Below, in pieces: positions 53,901-60,823 of a DNA stretch of 64,000 nt (positions are counted from its first letter, which is position 1; each line of letters begins with the position of its first letter). A model generated the notes under the pieces. That model was not told the origin of the DNA, did not search any database, and saw only the letters and a list, made by a program, of their open reading frames with translations. Both the position numbers and the translations under genes were made by a program. The stretch comes from Selenomonadales bacterium (GTDB taxonomy: Bacteria; Bacillota; Clostridia; Christensenellales; QALW01), in the NCBI GenBank assembly GCA_003150515.1, contig QALW01000021.1, forward strand, positions 179,541-243,540, given 5' to 3'.

Positions 53901-56178
53901 AAAGCCATCGGGCAAGCTGCCAATCCCCTCGCGTCCATCTGTGCGCCCGTTTATAATATGAAAGGGGCTCTCCCGGAAAGCTGTCAAAGAATTTAACGTC
54001 TCCGGCCGTAGCGCAGCCTAAATAAGAGCCCTCCAGCAGGTCATGGCTGAGCACGGTATTTTCGGGTATTTTCTCCCCTATAGCCTCGTTAAACGCCCTT
54101 ACGTTTATAATACCCTTGCCGCCAAAGCTCGCGCATCCGAAAATATCCTGATATACGTCGCTCACCAGGCCCGAATATGCGTCCAGGCCTCCCTTGGGAG
54201 AAAAAAAGCGTGCAAAATATGTTTTAAGGGAGGAAATGGTCGTGCCCATTCCCGGCTGAATTATTCCATAGCCGCTTATAACGCGTCCCTTTTCAGCGCT
54301 GTATACAGGATCGTTGAGCGGATGAGCCGCGCGCGAAATAAGCCCCAGCAGCGCCCCTGGAGCCAAATGGGTGTCCGCGTCCACAGTCAGAATATATCTT
54401 ACATCTTTAAGCGGCCGGATATCTCCCTGGAAATATTCATTTTCCTCTCCCGAACAAACCTTTATAAGCTGCATAAGCGCCCCTCGTTTGCGCTCGTAGC
54501 CCATATATTTTTTATCCCTTCGCACATAACTGCGCGCGCGGTGCAGATATACAAACTGCGCCTGAGGATATTTTTTATTTAGACCCTCAATTAAACGCAC
54601 TCCTTCGGCATATATCCCGGCGTCCTGTTCCTCCGTTTGGTTGGGAGCGTCTTTATAATCTCCCAGAAGCACATAAACCGCGTTTTCGCATCTATTGGAC
54701 AGATAATGCCTCTCAAGCTGCGCGCATACGTCTCCTACGCGCTTTTTGCTGCTCAGCAGCGCGGGAATAACCACAGCGGTGCGGTTTTCCGCCTTATCGC
54801 ATATTTCCTCCTTAAGGCCGGGCACAACCGCCGGTTTAACAAATATATTAAGCATGCTGTTAAGCAGTATTTCTGTCATAATATACGAGGGCGCCAATCC
54901 TATAACGGCGGTTATAAGCCCATACAGCCATTTGAACGAGGAAGCCTCGCCCACGGCGTAGACAATCAGCGGCGCAAGCATAGCGGCCGTTATAAGCCCA
55001 AGCGCGCAGAAATAATATACGCCCATATATTTTTTGGATAAATAAGTTTTTCTGCTCTTTATTTTTCCCTCTTTATACAGCCAGTCTATAAGCTTAGAAC
55101 GCTCGCCGCCGATAAGGAACGCGCAGACGCCTCCTTTTACGCCCTTTTCATTGCGCGCAAGATTAAACGCCGAATGCAGTATTTCTGTTTCGCTGGCCCC
55201 ATACCGCCTGCTCATACGCGCTAAAGCCACACGGCAGGCGCTTCTGGTCGCCTTGTTTGAATTAAAATATGTGCCCGTCTCCTCCTCCAGCAGCATACGT
55301 TCAGCGCTGAAGCTTTTTTCCACTACCTCTTCGGCCTCTATATCTCCCAGGGTTATAAGCCGCTTGACCGATGCCGCGGCCGCGGCGGAAAGACGAGAAT
55401 GCGCCAGACGGGTTTCTTCCAAAAGGGATTCCTTATCCAGGCCGCGCCTGCTTAAAGCGTTTTGGCATAATAGAGCCAATTCGTTTGACTGTTCCAGAGA
55501 GGACATAACCAGCATAAGATTATAAAAGCTTTCCCCCGTTTGATTCTGGGACAATTCCTTAGAAATCGCCTCATGCCGTCCTTCCTTAACCAGCCGCGCC
55601 ATTCTTTCATAATTTTCCGCAGCCTTAAGCATGCTCAGGGCCGACTGCGTTATATGCTCCAAAAGGCATAATTTAAGACAGAAAGGCAGCAAAAAACCCT
55701 CCTCAAGCTGAAGCTCCCGGCTCTGATTCAGCTCGCGGACATAATCTATTAAATCATCCTGGCTGAAGCTGCCTCCGTTATTTAATACAAAAGCTCCGGC
55801 GGCCTCATATATGCGCAGATTACCCGTTTTATTAACGGGAAGCTTCATGGAAAGATTAGCCTGCTGCGCGCATATTTGTTCCGCTTCGCTGAAAAGACGA
55901 TTTTTATTGTCCGCCAGCCATTTAAGCCCCAATTCAAATTCTCCGGGCATTAAGCCCTCCAGCCTTGCAACGGCTTCCTCCAGGGCGGTTTGCATAAAAG
56001 CGGGATTGGGCAAAGCCTTCTTAACCTTTTTAAGCCCCGCGGCTCTTAAATCGGGAGCATCCGCCCCTCTCAGGCTTCTCCCCTCCTTTAAAGAAGCGTA
56101 TGTACGCTTCCTCTTAGCCGCATATACGATTACCGAAATTATAGCCAGCGTCAATAATGTCAAAACAATATATTCCAT
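47977..56178 (-). CDS. cyclic beta-1,2-glucan synthase-like protein (GT84-GH94)
   Basis: 2733 residues. Order: N-terminal membrane anchor; large helical region; GT84 synthase domain with ILTVDADTHLAPG (about 596) and HRWTRGDWQLARWLF (about 750) among membrane helices; a glycoamylase-like domain (SPYSTLLAMERFPRE about 1390, MAHHNGMSL about 1446); two supersandwich/GH94 phosphorylase units with the catalytic TGDWNDGMDELG (about 2420) and SGWTWYTGAAAW (about 2640). This is the NdvB/Cgs architecture making and size-trimming cyclic glucans. The ATG at 56178 has GGGAG upstream; a longer frame to 56304 lacks support. It follows the ribosomal operon and its terminator. Confidence 0.92.
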   Translation of the reverse strand: MEYIVLTLLTLAIISVIVYAAKRKRTYASLKEGRSLRGADAPDLRAAGLKKVKKALPNPAFMQTALEEAVARLEGLMPGEFELGLKWLADNKNRLFSEAEQICAQQANLSMKLPVNKTGNLRIYEAAGAFVLNNGGSFSQDDLIDYVRELNQSRELQLEEGFLLPFCLKLCLLEHITQSALSMLKAAENYERMARLVKEGRHEAISKELSQNQTGESFYNLMLVMSSLEQSNELALLCQNALSRRGLDKESLLEETRLAHSRLSAAAAASVKRLITLGDIEAEEVVEKSFSAERMLLEEETGTYFNSNKATRSACRVALARMSRRYGASETEILHSAFNLARNEKGVKGGVCAFLIGGERSKLIDWLYKEGKIKSRKTYLSKKYMGVYYFCALGLITAAMLAPLIVYAVGEASSFKWLYGLITAVIGLAPSYIMTEILLNSMLNIFVKPAVVPGLKEEICDKAENRTAVVIPALLSSKKRVGDVCAQLERHYLSNRCENAVYVLLGDYKDAPNQTEEQDAGIYAEGVRLIEGLNKKYPQAQFVYLHRARSYVRRDKKYMGYERKRGALMQLIKVCSGEENEYFQGDIRPLKDVRYILTVDADTHLAPGALLGLISRAAHPLNDPVYSAEKGRVISGYGIIQPGMGTTISSLKTYFARFFSPKGGLDAYSGLVSDVYQDIFGCASFGGKGIINVRAFNEAIGEKIPENTVLSHDLLEGSYLGCATAGDVKFFDSFPGEPLSYYKRAHRWTRGDWQLARWLFEGELSFLARFKIFANMFRTLFPGSVLLLLLLSVSVLPGNMLVYFAFAVQAVFYPLGLEVFSKAVGVYRAIKRKYTLRDALPDIWAVIVRLALNFVFLPYEAYVYADAKIRALYRMLISRKKMLEWVTAADSERGKASGNAYAATMWPCSVFGAVYFLIAAAFGRYLFLPLILGTAWAFAPYIAYRLSFSAEIKRERLLPEQLYALRMLAARTFRYFYEGMNKDTHYLPPDNFQQRPFIGFADRTSATNIGFGALAPLCAAYMRLISPARALKMLEETLSSIESLEKWHGNLYNWYRISDLAPMEPKYVSSVDSGNFLCCLLACRGMLSDMLRHSIMDGRIKEGMRTLLMSIVDEKRMEQELYEHLRQYESAIAGAEKISSLCKALRGVIEDGRLDSVKGIKFVRDMYSGFEELYKNLGIEDACSASLHEISMNPDNYFKDGVSKSRALDYIARLNSAAAELQARIDNIIEECELFRLYDPKKKLFSIGWDAQENKLSGHYYDLLASESRLCSYYAVASGMVPAEHWFALGRPISRIDNEPVLLSWSGTMFEYLMPEIFFDTHRDTLLGRSVDGAVRAQIAYGRWGNIPWGISESAYYALDRHREYKYKAFGVYVTALSSCPRERVVSPYSTLLAMERFPRESMENLVRLVQRGCAGSLGMFEAIDFTHSRGVMENYSAGELAATYMAHHNGMSLCALCNLLENSAVRTGFMENDMLKAAALLLEEKPPEGASPRKVREEVKLKSLNIIPFKAAADGVQALANGSMRGAYFADGTNALWFKDLALTLPVRSGGVFSGGSALYIKDELTQSIIWPGEPEGVFRENQCVFSYEGRDFKIKEEIILSADKNVEIRKIELENFSPQSRELTLTLAHDAVLCPPEDYYAHRVFNKLFISAYNVQGAAALRRRGKRGETDGCMALAALGEMEAKWYCTDRFAFYGRSNTGLPDMVACSKERPNDFKEVPIEPMLAQSVRIKLRPEQRSSVTFYTAAALNETELEELLKGLKSLDSRRESELAYAQAVARMNYYKIGANQARLAGKAIYNALKDVKAGSSETGKRDLLWSMGISGEHPIMLIHCPAQFSSESLKNAVNTYRYICFLGFKMDLLLLDFSEQDYMQSDYNRIENLLASIERGEGEIAHHKCRYESGQFIQELKAMACIYIDLANSEQSEPDKPEPAQRMEIIPANYPPSKITPQNLKYFNGLGGFSEDGREYVIMLRGGRGTPLPWSNCISQGSLGTVVCENGGGYTWHDNSGLEKLTDFQNDPVINMPNEYIYIRDEETGRFWNITSSPVNMGDEYKAVHGQGYSYFEYNGFGLEQRQTVFIHRELPVKLYDMHFLNRSGKSRQISITACIEAALGRDRRESVKFLSCGRGEGFIYVKRENKYAYLYISEEFESCLDRDAFFGSGNITQPLGMRLKSLPKEEGSNPFLAGRAFITVEEEREIWCALGYAGSLDEAAGQIGRIKAQGIESCLEETKRFWDERLDVIKVNTPNQAFDFMFNRWLLYQSFSSRFYGRAGFYQVGGAYGFRDQLQDCLALVYSQPELVREHILRCAGHQFSEGDVQHWWHAPRRGVRTKISDDLLFLPYVACRYAEITGDYAVFDEKAPYLSGRTPAKGEKDVYEEPAISGEGSLYEHCLKALRRAMRTGENGLPYMGTGDWNDGMDELGAKGRGESVWLGWFLLSVISEFLPVARLRKDSPAEKELMQFAAGLREAVEKAWDGRWYLRAISDDGQKIGSSQSDECRIDVISQAWAVISGMGDPLRQRTAVGSVWELLSDQGAGIVRLLWPPFNKHQPYAGYIQRYLGGLRENGGQYTHAAVWFLKALAMLGEAAQAEEVMNMLNPVNHALTPQQTAVYKGEAYVVAGDVYSCGDNAGRSGWTWYTGAAAWMYAVFLEDILGVKLQGDRLNFEPCLPPEWDKVTIELLYGQSSYRIELFNPEGRSTGVHSLLMDGKPCGEIVLKDDKAAHYIKIVI

Positions 56179-56342
56179 GCTTACACTCCCGTAAGATTTT
56201 TTAAAGGCGCAATTATGAAATATATTATTGACAATATAAAATGGAACAATACAACAGCCGCTAAAAATGCAGTTATGCGGCCCATAATAATTAACGCATC
56301 CCAATTAAATATGACTAAGCAAACACAATTAAATATAGTAAA

Positions 56343-56375
56343 ACAAAAAAACGTCCTGATATAATCAGGACGTTT
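56343..56375 (-). terminator. terminator of rpmG-secE-nusG-rplK-rplA operon
   Basis: On the minus strand AAACGTCCTGAT and ATCAGGACGTTT (12 pairs, loop of 3) followed by seven T. Confidence 0.92.
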
Positions 56376-56438
56376 GCAGACAATAATTGCGTAAAAGCTT
56401 ATGCAAAGCGATTTCTCCGCTTTAATTCGGGCCGGGGT

Positions 56439-57128
56439 TTAGAATTTAGCCGCGTTCAGGCGAATGCCAGGGCCCATTGTAGTGGAAAGAGCGACACTCT
56501 TGAGATAAGTGCCCTTGGAAGCGGAAGGCTTAGCCTTAATTATGGCTTCCATCAGCGCATTCAGATTCTCCACCAGCTTTTCCTTGCCAAAGCTCGCCTT
56601 GCCTATGGGCACATGCACTATAGCGGTCTTGTCAACGCGGTATTCCACCTTACCGGCTTTAATCTCGTTAATAGCGCGGGTAAGATCGGGCGAAACCGTT
56701 CCGCTCTTAGGGTTAGGCATCAAGCCCTTGGGGCCCAGCACTTTACCAAGACGGCCAACAAGGCCCATCATATCAGGAGTGGTAACGATTACATCATAAT
56801 CAAACCAGTTCTCATTCTGAATTTTGGCTACCATTTCCTCAGCGCCTACATAATCGGCTCCCGCAGCCTCGGCTTCAGCCGCGCGGTCTCCCTTTGCAAT
56901 AGCGAGTATGCGAACCTTTTTGCCAGTGCCGTTAGGAAGCACAACCACGCCGCGAACCTGCTGATCAGCATGACGGGGATCAACGCCCAATTTAATGGAC
57001 AATTCAACCGTTTCGTCAAACTTGGCCTTTGCAGTCTGAAGCGCCAGCTCCACAGCCTCGTCTATATCGTACAGCCTTTGCGAATCAACCAACTTCAGGC
57101 TTTCCAAATATTTTTTTCCGTGTTTCAT
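56439..57128 (-). CDS. rplA: 50S ribosomal protein L1
   Basis: 229 residues. Binds 23S rRNA at the L1 stalk and often represses its own operon. MKHGKKYLESLKLVD, GVDPRHADQQVRG, ADYVGAEEM, GRLGKVLGPKGLMPNPKSGTV and TMGPGIRLN are diagnostic. The second of two ATG codons (57128) has the better distance to AGGAGG. A terminator follows; rplJ-rplL, the usual next genes, are missing here. Confidence 0.97.
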   Translation of the reverse strand: MKHGKKYLESLKLVDSQRLYDIDEAVELALQTAKAKFDETVELSIKLGVDPRHADQQVRGVVVLPNGTGKKVRILAIAKGDRAAEAEAAGADYVGAEEMVAKIQNENWFDYDVIVTTPDMMGLVGRLGKVLGPKGLMPNPKSGTVSPDLTRAINEIKAGKVEYRVDKTAIVHVPIGKASFGKEKLVENLNALMEAIIKAKPSASKGTYLKSVALSTTMGPGIRLNAAKF

Positions 57129-57188
57129 CATTTTCCTCCTCGTGGTTATAACGGTGCGAATTAAATAGCCCCTCCCACTTATTCAAAA

Positions 57189-57614
57189 CTATTCCTCAAC
57201 TGTAACGCCCATGCTGCGGGCAGTTCCGGCTATCATGCTCATAGCGCCGTCTACATCAACCGCGTTAAGGTCGGGCATTTTCAGCTCTGCAATTTCCTTA
57301 AGCTGCGCTTTGGTTATCTTGGCAACTTTGGTCTTATTAGGAGCTCCCGAACCGCTCTCAATCCCGCATGCCTTTTTAATCAGCACGGCCGCAGGCGGAG
57401 TTTTGGTGATAAAAGAAAAGGAACGGTCCTGATAGATGGTAATAACCACCGGGATAATCATACCGGCCTGTTTAGCGGTACGCTCATTGAATTCCTTGCA
57501 GAAGCCCATGATATTTATGCCATGAGGGCCGAGCACCGAACCGACAGGAGGCGCCGGAGTAGCCTTACCGGCTGCAATCTGCAGCTTAACCATACCTGTT
57601 ATCTTCTTAGCCAT
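57189..57614 (-). CDS. rplK: 50S ribosomal protein L11
   Basis: 141 residues, complete. MAKKITGMVKLQI, GKATPAPPVGSVLGPHGINIM and the C-terminal TARSMGVTVEE region match L11, which forms the GTPase-associated centre with 23S rRNA. Lies between nusG and rplA as in most bacteria; AGGAGG is present upstream of the ATG. Confidence 0.98.
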   Translation of the reverse strand: MAKKITGMVKLQIAAGKATPAPPVGSVLGPHGINIMGFCKEFNERTAKQAGMIIPVVITIYQDRSFSFITKTPPAAVLIKKACGIESGSGAPNKTKVAKITKAQLKEIAELKMPDLNAVDVDGAMSMIAGTARSMGVTVEE

Positions 57615-57712
57615 AATTAAAACACCTCCTCATTATATAATGTGGTGATAGCGAACAAACGTCCTCCCACCGCGCCCAGGGGCGCAAATATATCACAGGC
57701 TGCTTTTAAAGC

Positions 57713-58246
57713 CTATAATACCTGAACCTGTACAAAATCCACTTCCACAGGCGTATCCCTGCCGAACATGGAGACTATAACCTTCAGCTTCTGCTTAGCC
57801 GGATCTATCTCCTCCACCACTCCGGGGAATCCGTCCAGCGGCCCCGAAACAATACGGACGTAATCGCCCTTATTGATATCCAGCTTAATGGAGACATTTT
57901 CAACGCCCATCCTGCGCACTTCTTCGTCGCTCAAAGGAATGGGCTGCTTGGAACCCGGCCCAACAAAGCCCGTTACGCCGCGGGTATTCCGCACGGCATA
58001 CCAGGTATGCTGATTCATAATCATTTTAATCATGACATAACCGGGATAAAGCTTGCGCTCTACAAGCTTTTTCCTGTCATTCTTTATTTCCATGACCTCT
58101 TCTACGGGAATTTTTACATCCACGATATAATCCTGAAGCTGCATGTTTTCCACCATGTTCATCAGGCTGGTCATGACTTTATTTTCATAACCCGAATAAG
58201 TATGTATTACATACCATTTCGGCTCGTTTACCGTTCCTTCGCTCAT
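57713..58246 (-). CDS. nusG: transcription termination/antitermination factor NusG
   Basis: 177 residues: NGN domain (KWYVIHTYSGYENKV ... GYVMIKMIMNQHTWYAVRNT) followed by a KOW domain (KGDYVRIVSGPLDGFPGVVEEI). Normal bacterial length. Acts with RNA polymerase and couples it to ribosomes. Lies 14 bases after secE. Confidence 0.97.
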   Translation of the reverse strand: MSEGTVNEPKWYVIHTYSGYENKVMTSLMNMVENMQLQDYIVDVKIPVEEVMEIKNDRKKLVERKLYPGYVMIKMIMNQHTWYAVRNTRGVTGFVGPGSKQPIPLSDEEVRRMGVENVSIKLDINKGDYVRIVSGPLDGFPGVVEEIDPAKQKLKVIVSMFGRDTPVEVDFVQVQVL

Positions 58247-58260
58247 TAAGAAGCTCCCTT

Positions 58261-58521
58261 TTATTGAAACAGCGCCGCAAAATCGTCAGTAAGCAGCGAC
58301 AAAAGCTCGTTGACGCCATAATCCATAATGCCGGTTATAACAGCCATTATTATAACGAATACAAACACGCCTATGGAATAATTCTTAAGCTCCTGGCGAG
58401 AGGGCCATGTAACCTTTTTAAGCTCGTGCACCATATCCTTAATGGGATTGGAACGCTTTTTCTTTTCCTTTTTTGCCTTAACGGGCTTCTGCTTGGCTTC
58501 CTTTTCAATCTTGTCTGCCAT
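58261..58521 (-). CDS. secE: preprotein translocase subunit SecE
   Basis: 86 residues. A lysine-rich N-terminus of about 30 residues, the conserved HELKKVTWPSRQELKNYS and a single C-terminal membrane helix (VFVFVIIMAVITGIMDYGV). Part of SecYEG. Standard position between rpmG and nusG. Confidence 0.95.
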   Translation of the reverse strand: MADKIEKEAKQKPVKAKKEKKKRSNPIKDMVHELKKVTWPSRQELKNYSIGVFVFVIIMAVITGIMDYGVNELLSLLTDDFAALFQ

Positions 58522-58561
58522 TTTTCTCTTTTCACATCCTTAAATATTAAGGTTCTACCGC

Positions 58562-58723
58562 TTATTTAGTCTCCTTATGAGCGGTATGGCTTTTGCAAAC
58601 GGGGCAATATTTCTTGATTTCAAGACGGTCAGGATCATTCTTCTTGTTTTTGCTGGTAATATAATTTCTGTTCTTGCAATCTACGCACGCAAGAGTTACG
58701 TTGTTTCTCTGTCCGGCAGCCAT
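58562..58723 (-). CDS. rpmG: 50S ribosomal protein L33
   Basis: 53 residues, too short for many gene finders. MAAGQRNNVTLACVDCKNRNYIT..., with CVDC and a second pair CPVC: the zinc-binding (C+) form of L33. It carries the usual KKYCPVCKSHTAHKETK end. First gene of the secE-nusG-rplKA operon; GGAGGTG lies 8 bases before the ATG. Confidence 0.95.
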   Translation of the reverse strand: MAAGQRNNVTLACVDCKNRNYITSKNKKNDPDRLEIKKYCPVCKSHTAHKETK

Positions 58724-58756
58724 TCTTTAACACCTCCGACTTTTAAGCACACAAAA

Positions 58757-58782
58757 TAAAAGCATTTTCTCAAATGCTTAAT
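58757..58782 (-). terminator. hairpin in the leader of the rpmG operon (possible attenuator)
   Basis: On the minus strand AAGCATTT pairs with AAATGCTT (loop GAGA) and is followed by TTATTTTG, between promoter and rpmG. The shape is that of an intrinsic terminator in a leader. Attenuation is inferred. Confidence 0.5.
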
Positions 58783-58783
58783 A

Positions 58784-58812
58784 ACTCTACCATATAAAAG
58801 CCCGTCTGTCAA
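58784..58812 (-). promoter_or_regulatory. promoter of rpmG operon
   Basis: Minus strand TTGACA (58812-58807), 17 bases, TAGAGT (58789-58784). Confidence 0.65.
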
Positions 58813-59086
58813 CCAAAAAAAGCGAAATCGCGCATTTTTCCTTTTATAAGCGCGTTCTGTCCTTGTTTTATGCCCCAAAGGCTCTCTTTATTGAGCGCAG
58901 ACAGCCTCCTCTGCGCTCAAGGCATAAAATTTTCAGACCCGGCATTGCAAACGTGCGGTTAATTAAACGCCCTCGCCCCTGCGCCCGCCCAGCGTCAGAT
59001 GATTTTTGTCCCCAAACAGAGTTAAGCGCCCCGCAGAAAATTCGCCTGAAACAAACTTTCATTCAATTTGCGCTTTTAAAAAACGC
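58813..59086. other. intergenic region between rpmG promoter and tRNA-Leu promoter
   Basis: No gene, repeat family member or RNA motif was recognised in these 274 bases; the weak frames on both strands have no ribosome site. Confidence 0.5.
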
Positions 59087-59115
59087 TTGCCCAAAAATCC
59101 AAAGCATGATATTAT
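59087..59115 (+). promoter_or_regulatory. promoter of tRNA-Leu
   Basis: TTGCCC (59087-59092), 17 bases, TATTAT (59110-59115), 14 bases before the mature 5' end. Confidence 0.6.
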
Positions 59116-59129
59116 AAATAGCGTCATAT

Positions 59130-59433
59130 GCGAGTGTGGCGGAACCGGCAGACGCACGGGACTTAAAATTTGAGCACCTGAAGAGAAATTTTCAGCGTGA
59201 ATCGCGTCAAATTCGGTGAAAATCCCTCAGGGACAATACCGAGCGAAGCCTCCTGAAAAATCAAGGGAGGAACGTGTAGAGACTAGACGGCGCGCGCCCT
59301 AAGCCAGGTTATTTGCCGGCAGGGCGAAGGTATAGTCCGGACTACAACGCTTTAGCGGCTATGGCAACATAGAGTAGTATGAAAATCCCGGGTTGGAGAC
59401 AGCGTGAGGGTTCAAGTCCCTCCACTCGCACCA
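59130..59433 (+). tRNA. tRNA-Leu(UAA) interrupted by a group I intron
   Basis: Exons 59130-59164 and 59382-59433 join into an 87-base tRNA. The acceptor GCGAGTG pairs with CACTCGC, discriminator A and encoded CCA follow. The anticodon arm CGGGA-CTTAAAA-TCCCG gives anticodon UAA, and the long variable arm GTTG/CAGC is typical of leucine tRNAs. The T arm is GAGGG/CCCTC around TTCAAGT. The intron interrupts the anticodon between U34 and A35, the same site as in cyanobacterial tRNA-Leu. Confidence 0.95.
59165..59381 (+). ncRNA. group I intron (217 nt) in tRNA-Leu(UAA)
   Basis: The 5' splice site follows U and the intron ends in G, as required. Conserved core elements in order: P-like AATTCGGTGAAA (about 59209-59220), Q AATACCGAGC (59235-59244), R GTGTAGAGACTAGACGG (59274-59290) and S GAAGGTATAGTCC (59326-59338). 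No open frame, hence no homing endonuclease. Size and core resemble the IC3 introns of tRNA genes; self-splicing is expected but not shown. Confidence 0.92.
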
Positions 59434-59434
59434 C

Positions 59435-59470
59435 GCCGGAGCAAAGTATGTTTTGCTCCGGCTTGTTTTT
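59435..59470 (+). terminator. terminator of tRNA-Leu
   Basis: GCCGGAGCAAA (59435-59445) pairs with TTTGCTCCGGC (59452-59462) and a T-rich tail follows. Confidence 0.9.
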
Positions 59471-59866
59471 TGCCTTCAGAGAAAAAACAAGAAGCTCGGC
59501 CCGCTGTGTTACTTACCTTACCATGCGGCCGAACGGAAACATCCTTACCCGTCTTAATTTCATATTCCTTTTTATGAGATTCTTTAAGATTCGGCGCTCA
59601 ATTATGTTCTGCTTTACAACAAATGCAGGGTTATATGTTTTGTCCGGGTTCCCATTTAGATAATTGCATGTACTATAAATTTCGAGACTGGTCAAATATA
59701 TCTTTGCACGGTGAATAATTCTGTCTTGTTAATTTGTTTTTTTATTGAGAATACGCTGATAAATTGATTTTAAGGATTTATTCGTTCAGCACCTTCCTGA
59801 TTGTAATAACGGCATTTCAGACAGCAGTCCCCACTTTCGGCCGAATCTAGCTATATGCCGGCAGAA
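59471..59866. other. gene-free region downstream of tRNA-Leu
   Basis: Nearly 400 bases with only short frames lacking ribosome sites. No integrase, direct repeat of the tRNA 3' end or palindrome was recognised. Confidence 0.5.
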
Positions 59867-59895
59867 TTGCATTTTAAAAATATGTATGATATAAT
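59867..59895 (+). promoter_or_regulatory. promoter of GNAT gene
   Basis: TTGCAT (59867-59872), 17 bases, TATAAT (59890-59895). Confidence 0.75.
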
Positions 59896-59942
59896 TTAAC
59901 GCATAAAAGATGATCAAATATCTCATTTGGAGAAATATAAGA

Positions 59943-60530
59943 ATGAATACGCCTACACTGCAAACCGAACGGCTGAGCTTAAGAAAATTTAATAAAAACG
60001 ATATAGAAGCATTATATCAGATTTACAGCGATGAAGAAGTAAACAAATTCTTGCCATGGTTTCCTATTAAAAGCATGGAAGAGGCAAAAACGTTATATAA
60101 AGAAAAATATGAGGCCCTTTACGCGCTGCCTCAGGCTTACGCTTATTCAATCTGCCTGAAAACAGACGAACGCCCTATCGGATATATCAAAGTGGATATG
60201 GATGAGGCGCATGATTTCGGATATGCTCTGAGAAAAGAATTCTGGCATCAGGGCATTGTCACTGAAGCCGCCAAAGCTGTGATAGAGCAGGTAAAAAAAG
60301 ACGGGCTTCCCTATATCACCGCTACTCATGACAGAAATAATCCCCGCAGCGGCGGCGTTATGAGAAACATAGGCATGAAATATCAATATTCATACGAGGA
60401 ACAATGGCAGCCTAAAAATATCCCGGTTGTTTTCAGAATGTATCAATTAAATTTTGACGGGAACCAGGAAAGAGTCTATAAAAAATACTGGGACGCTTAC
60501 GAAATGCATTTTATAGAAACAGATCTGTAA
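59943..60530 (+). CDS. GNAT family N-acetyltransferase
   Basis: 195 residues. The start MNTPTLQTERLSLRKF is the usual RimJ/RimL-type N-terminus, followed by FGYALRKEFWHQGIVTEAA (acetyl-CoA loop, about 92-110) and a C-terminal NNPRSGGVMRNIGMKYQ segment. GGAG lies 10 bases before the ATG at 59943; an upstream ATG at 59910 is only about 8 bases from the expected transcript start. Substrate unknown. Confidence 0.85.
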   Translation: MNTPTLQTERLSLRKFNKNDIEALYQIYSDEEVNKFLPWFPIKSMEEAKTLYKEKYEALYALPQAYAYSICLKTDERPIGYIKVDMDEAHDFGYALRKEFWHQGIVTEAAKAVIEQVKKDGLPYITATHDRNNPRSGGVMRNIGMKYQYSYEEQWQPKNIPVVFRMYQLNFDGNQERVYKKYWDAYEMHFIETDL

Positions 60531-60682
60531 TTCCCGGCAATACAATCCAAAGGGGATACGTTCAAAAAATGAATGGCCGCTCCAATTTAATATATCATCA
60601 AAAAAAAGCAGACAGCTTAAAGCAATTATCCCGATAATGCCGTCTGCTGAGAAAGAATAAAAAATTACGCAAAATAATAGAA

Positions 60683-60728
60683 GGGCAGAAGAAGCGCGCA
60701 ATACGCGCTCATTTTCCGCCCTTTTTTA
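60683..60728. terminator. terminator between convergent GNAT and peptidoglycan-binding genes
   Basis: GGGC...GCCC with an inner AGCGCG/CGCGCT hairpin, followed by six T on the plus strand; on the minus strand the same hairpin is followed by TTCTATTATTTT. Confidence 0.65.
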
Positions 60729-60823
60729 TTTAAATCCACGCCGGCCGGCTGAATTATGCCCTCTGACGGCAGCAAAGAATCAGCCGTTTATAATTTAATC
60801 CGCTATATAAAAGCATCCGAAAA

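Noticed and set aside
59379..59663. 94-codon frame starting in the tRNA-Leu 3' exon
   Set aside because: It overlaps the tRNA and its terminator, has no ribosome site, and is not similar to any family I know.
59434..59866. Integrated island at the tRNA-Leu 3' end
   Set aside because: No integrase gene and no direct repeat of the tRNA end was found.
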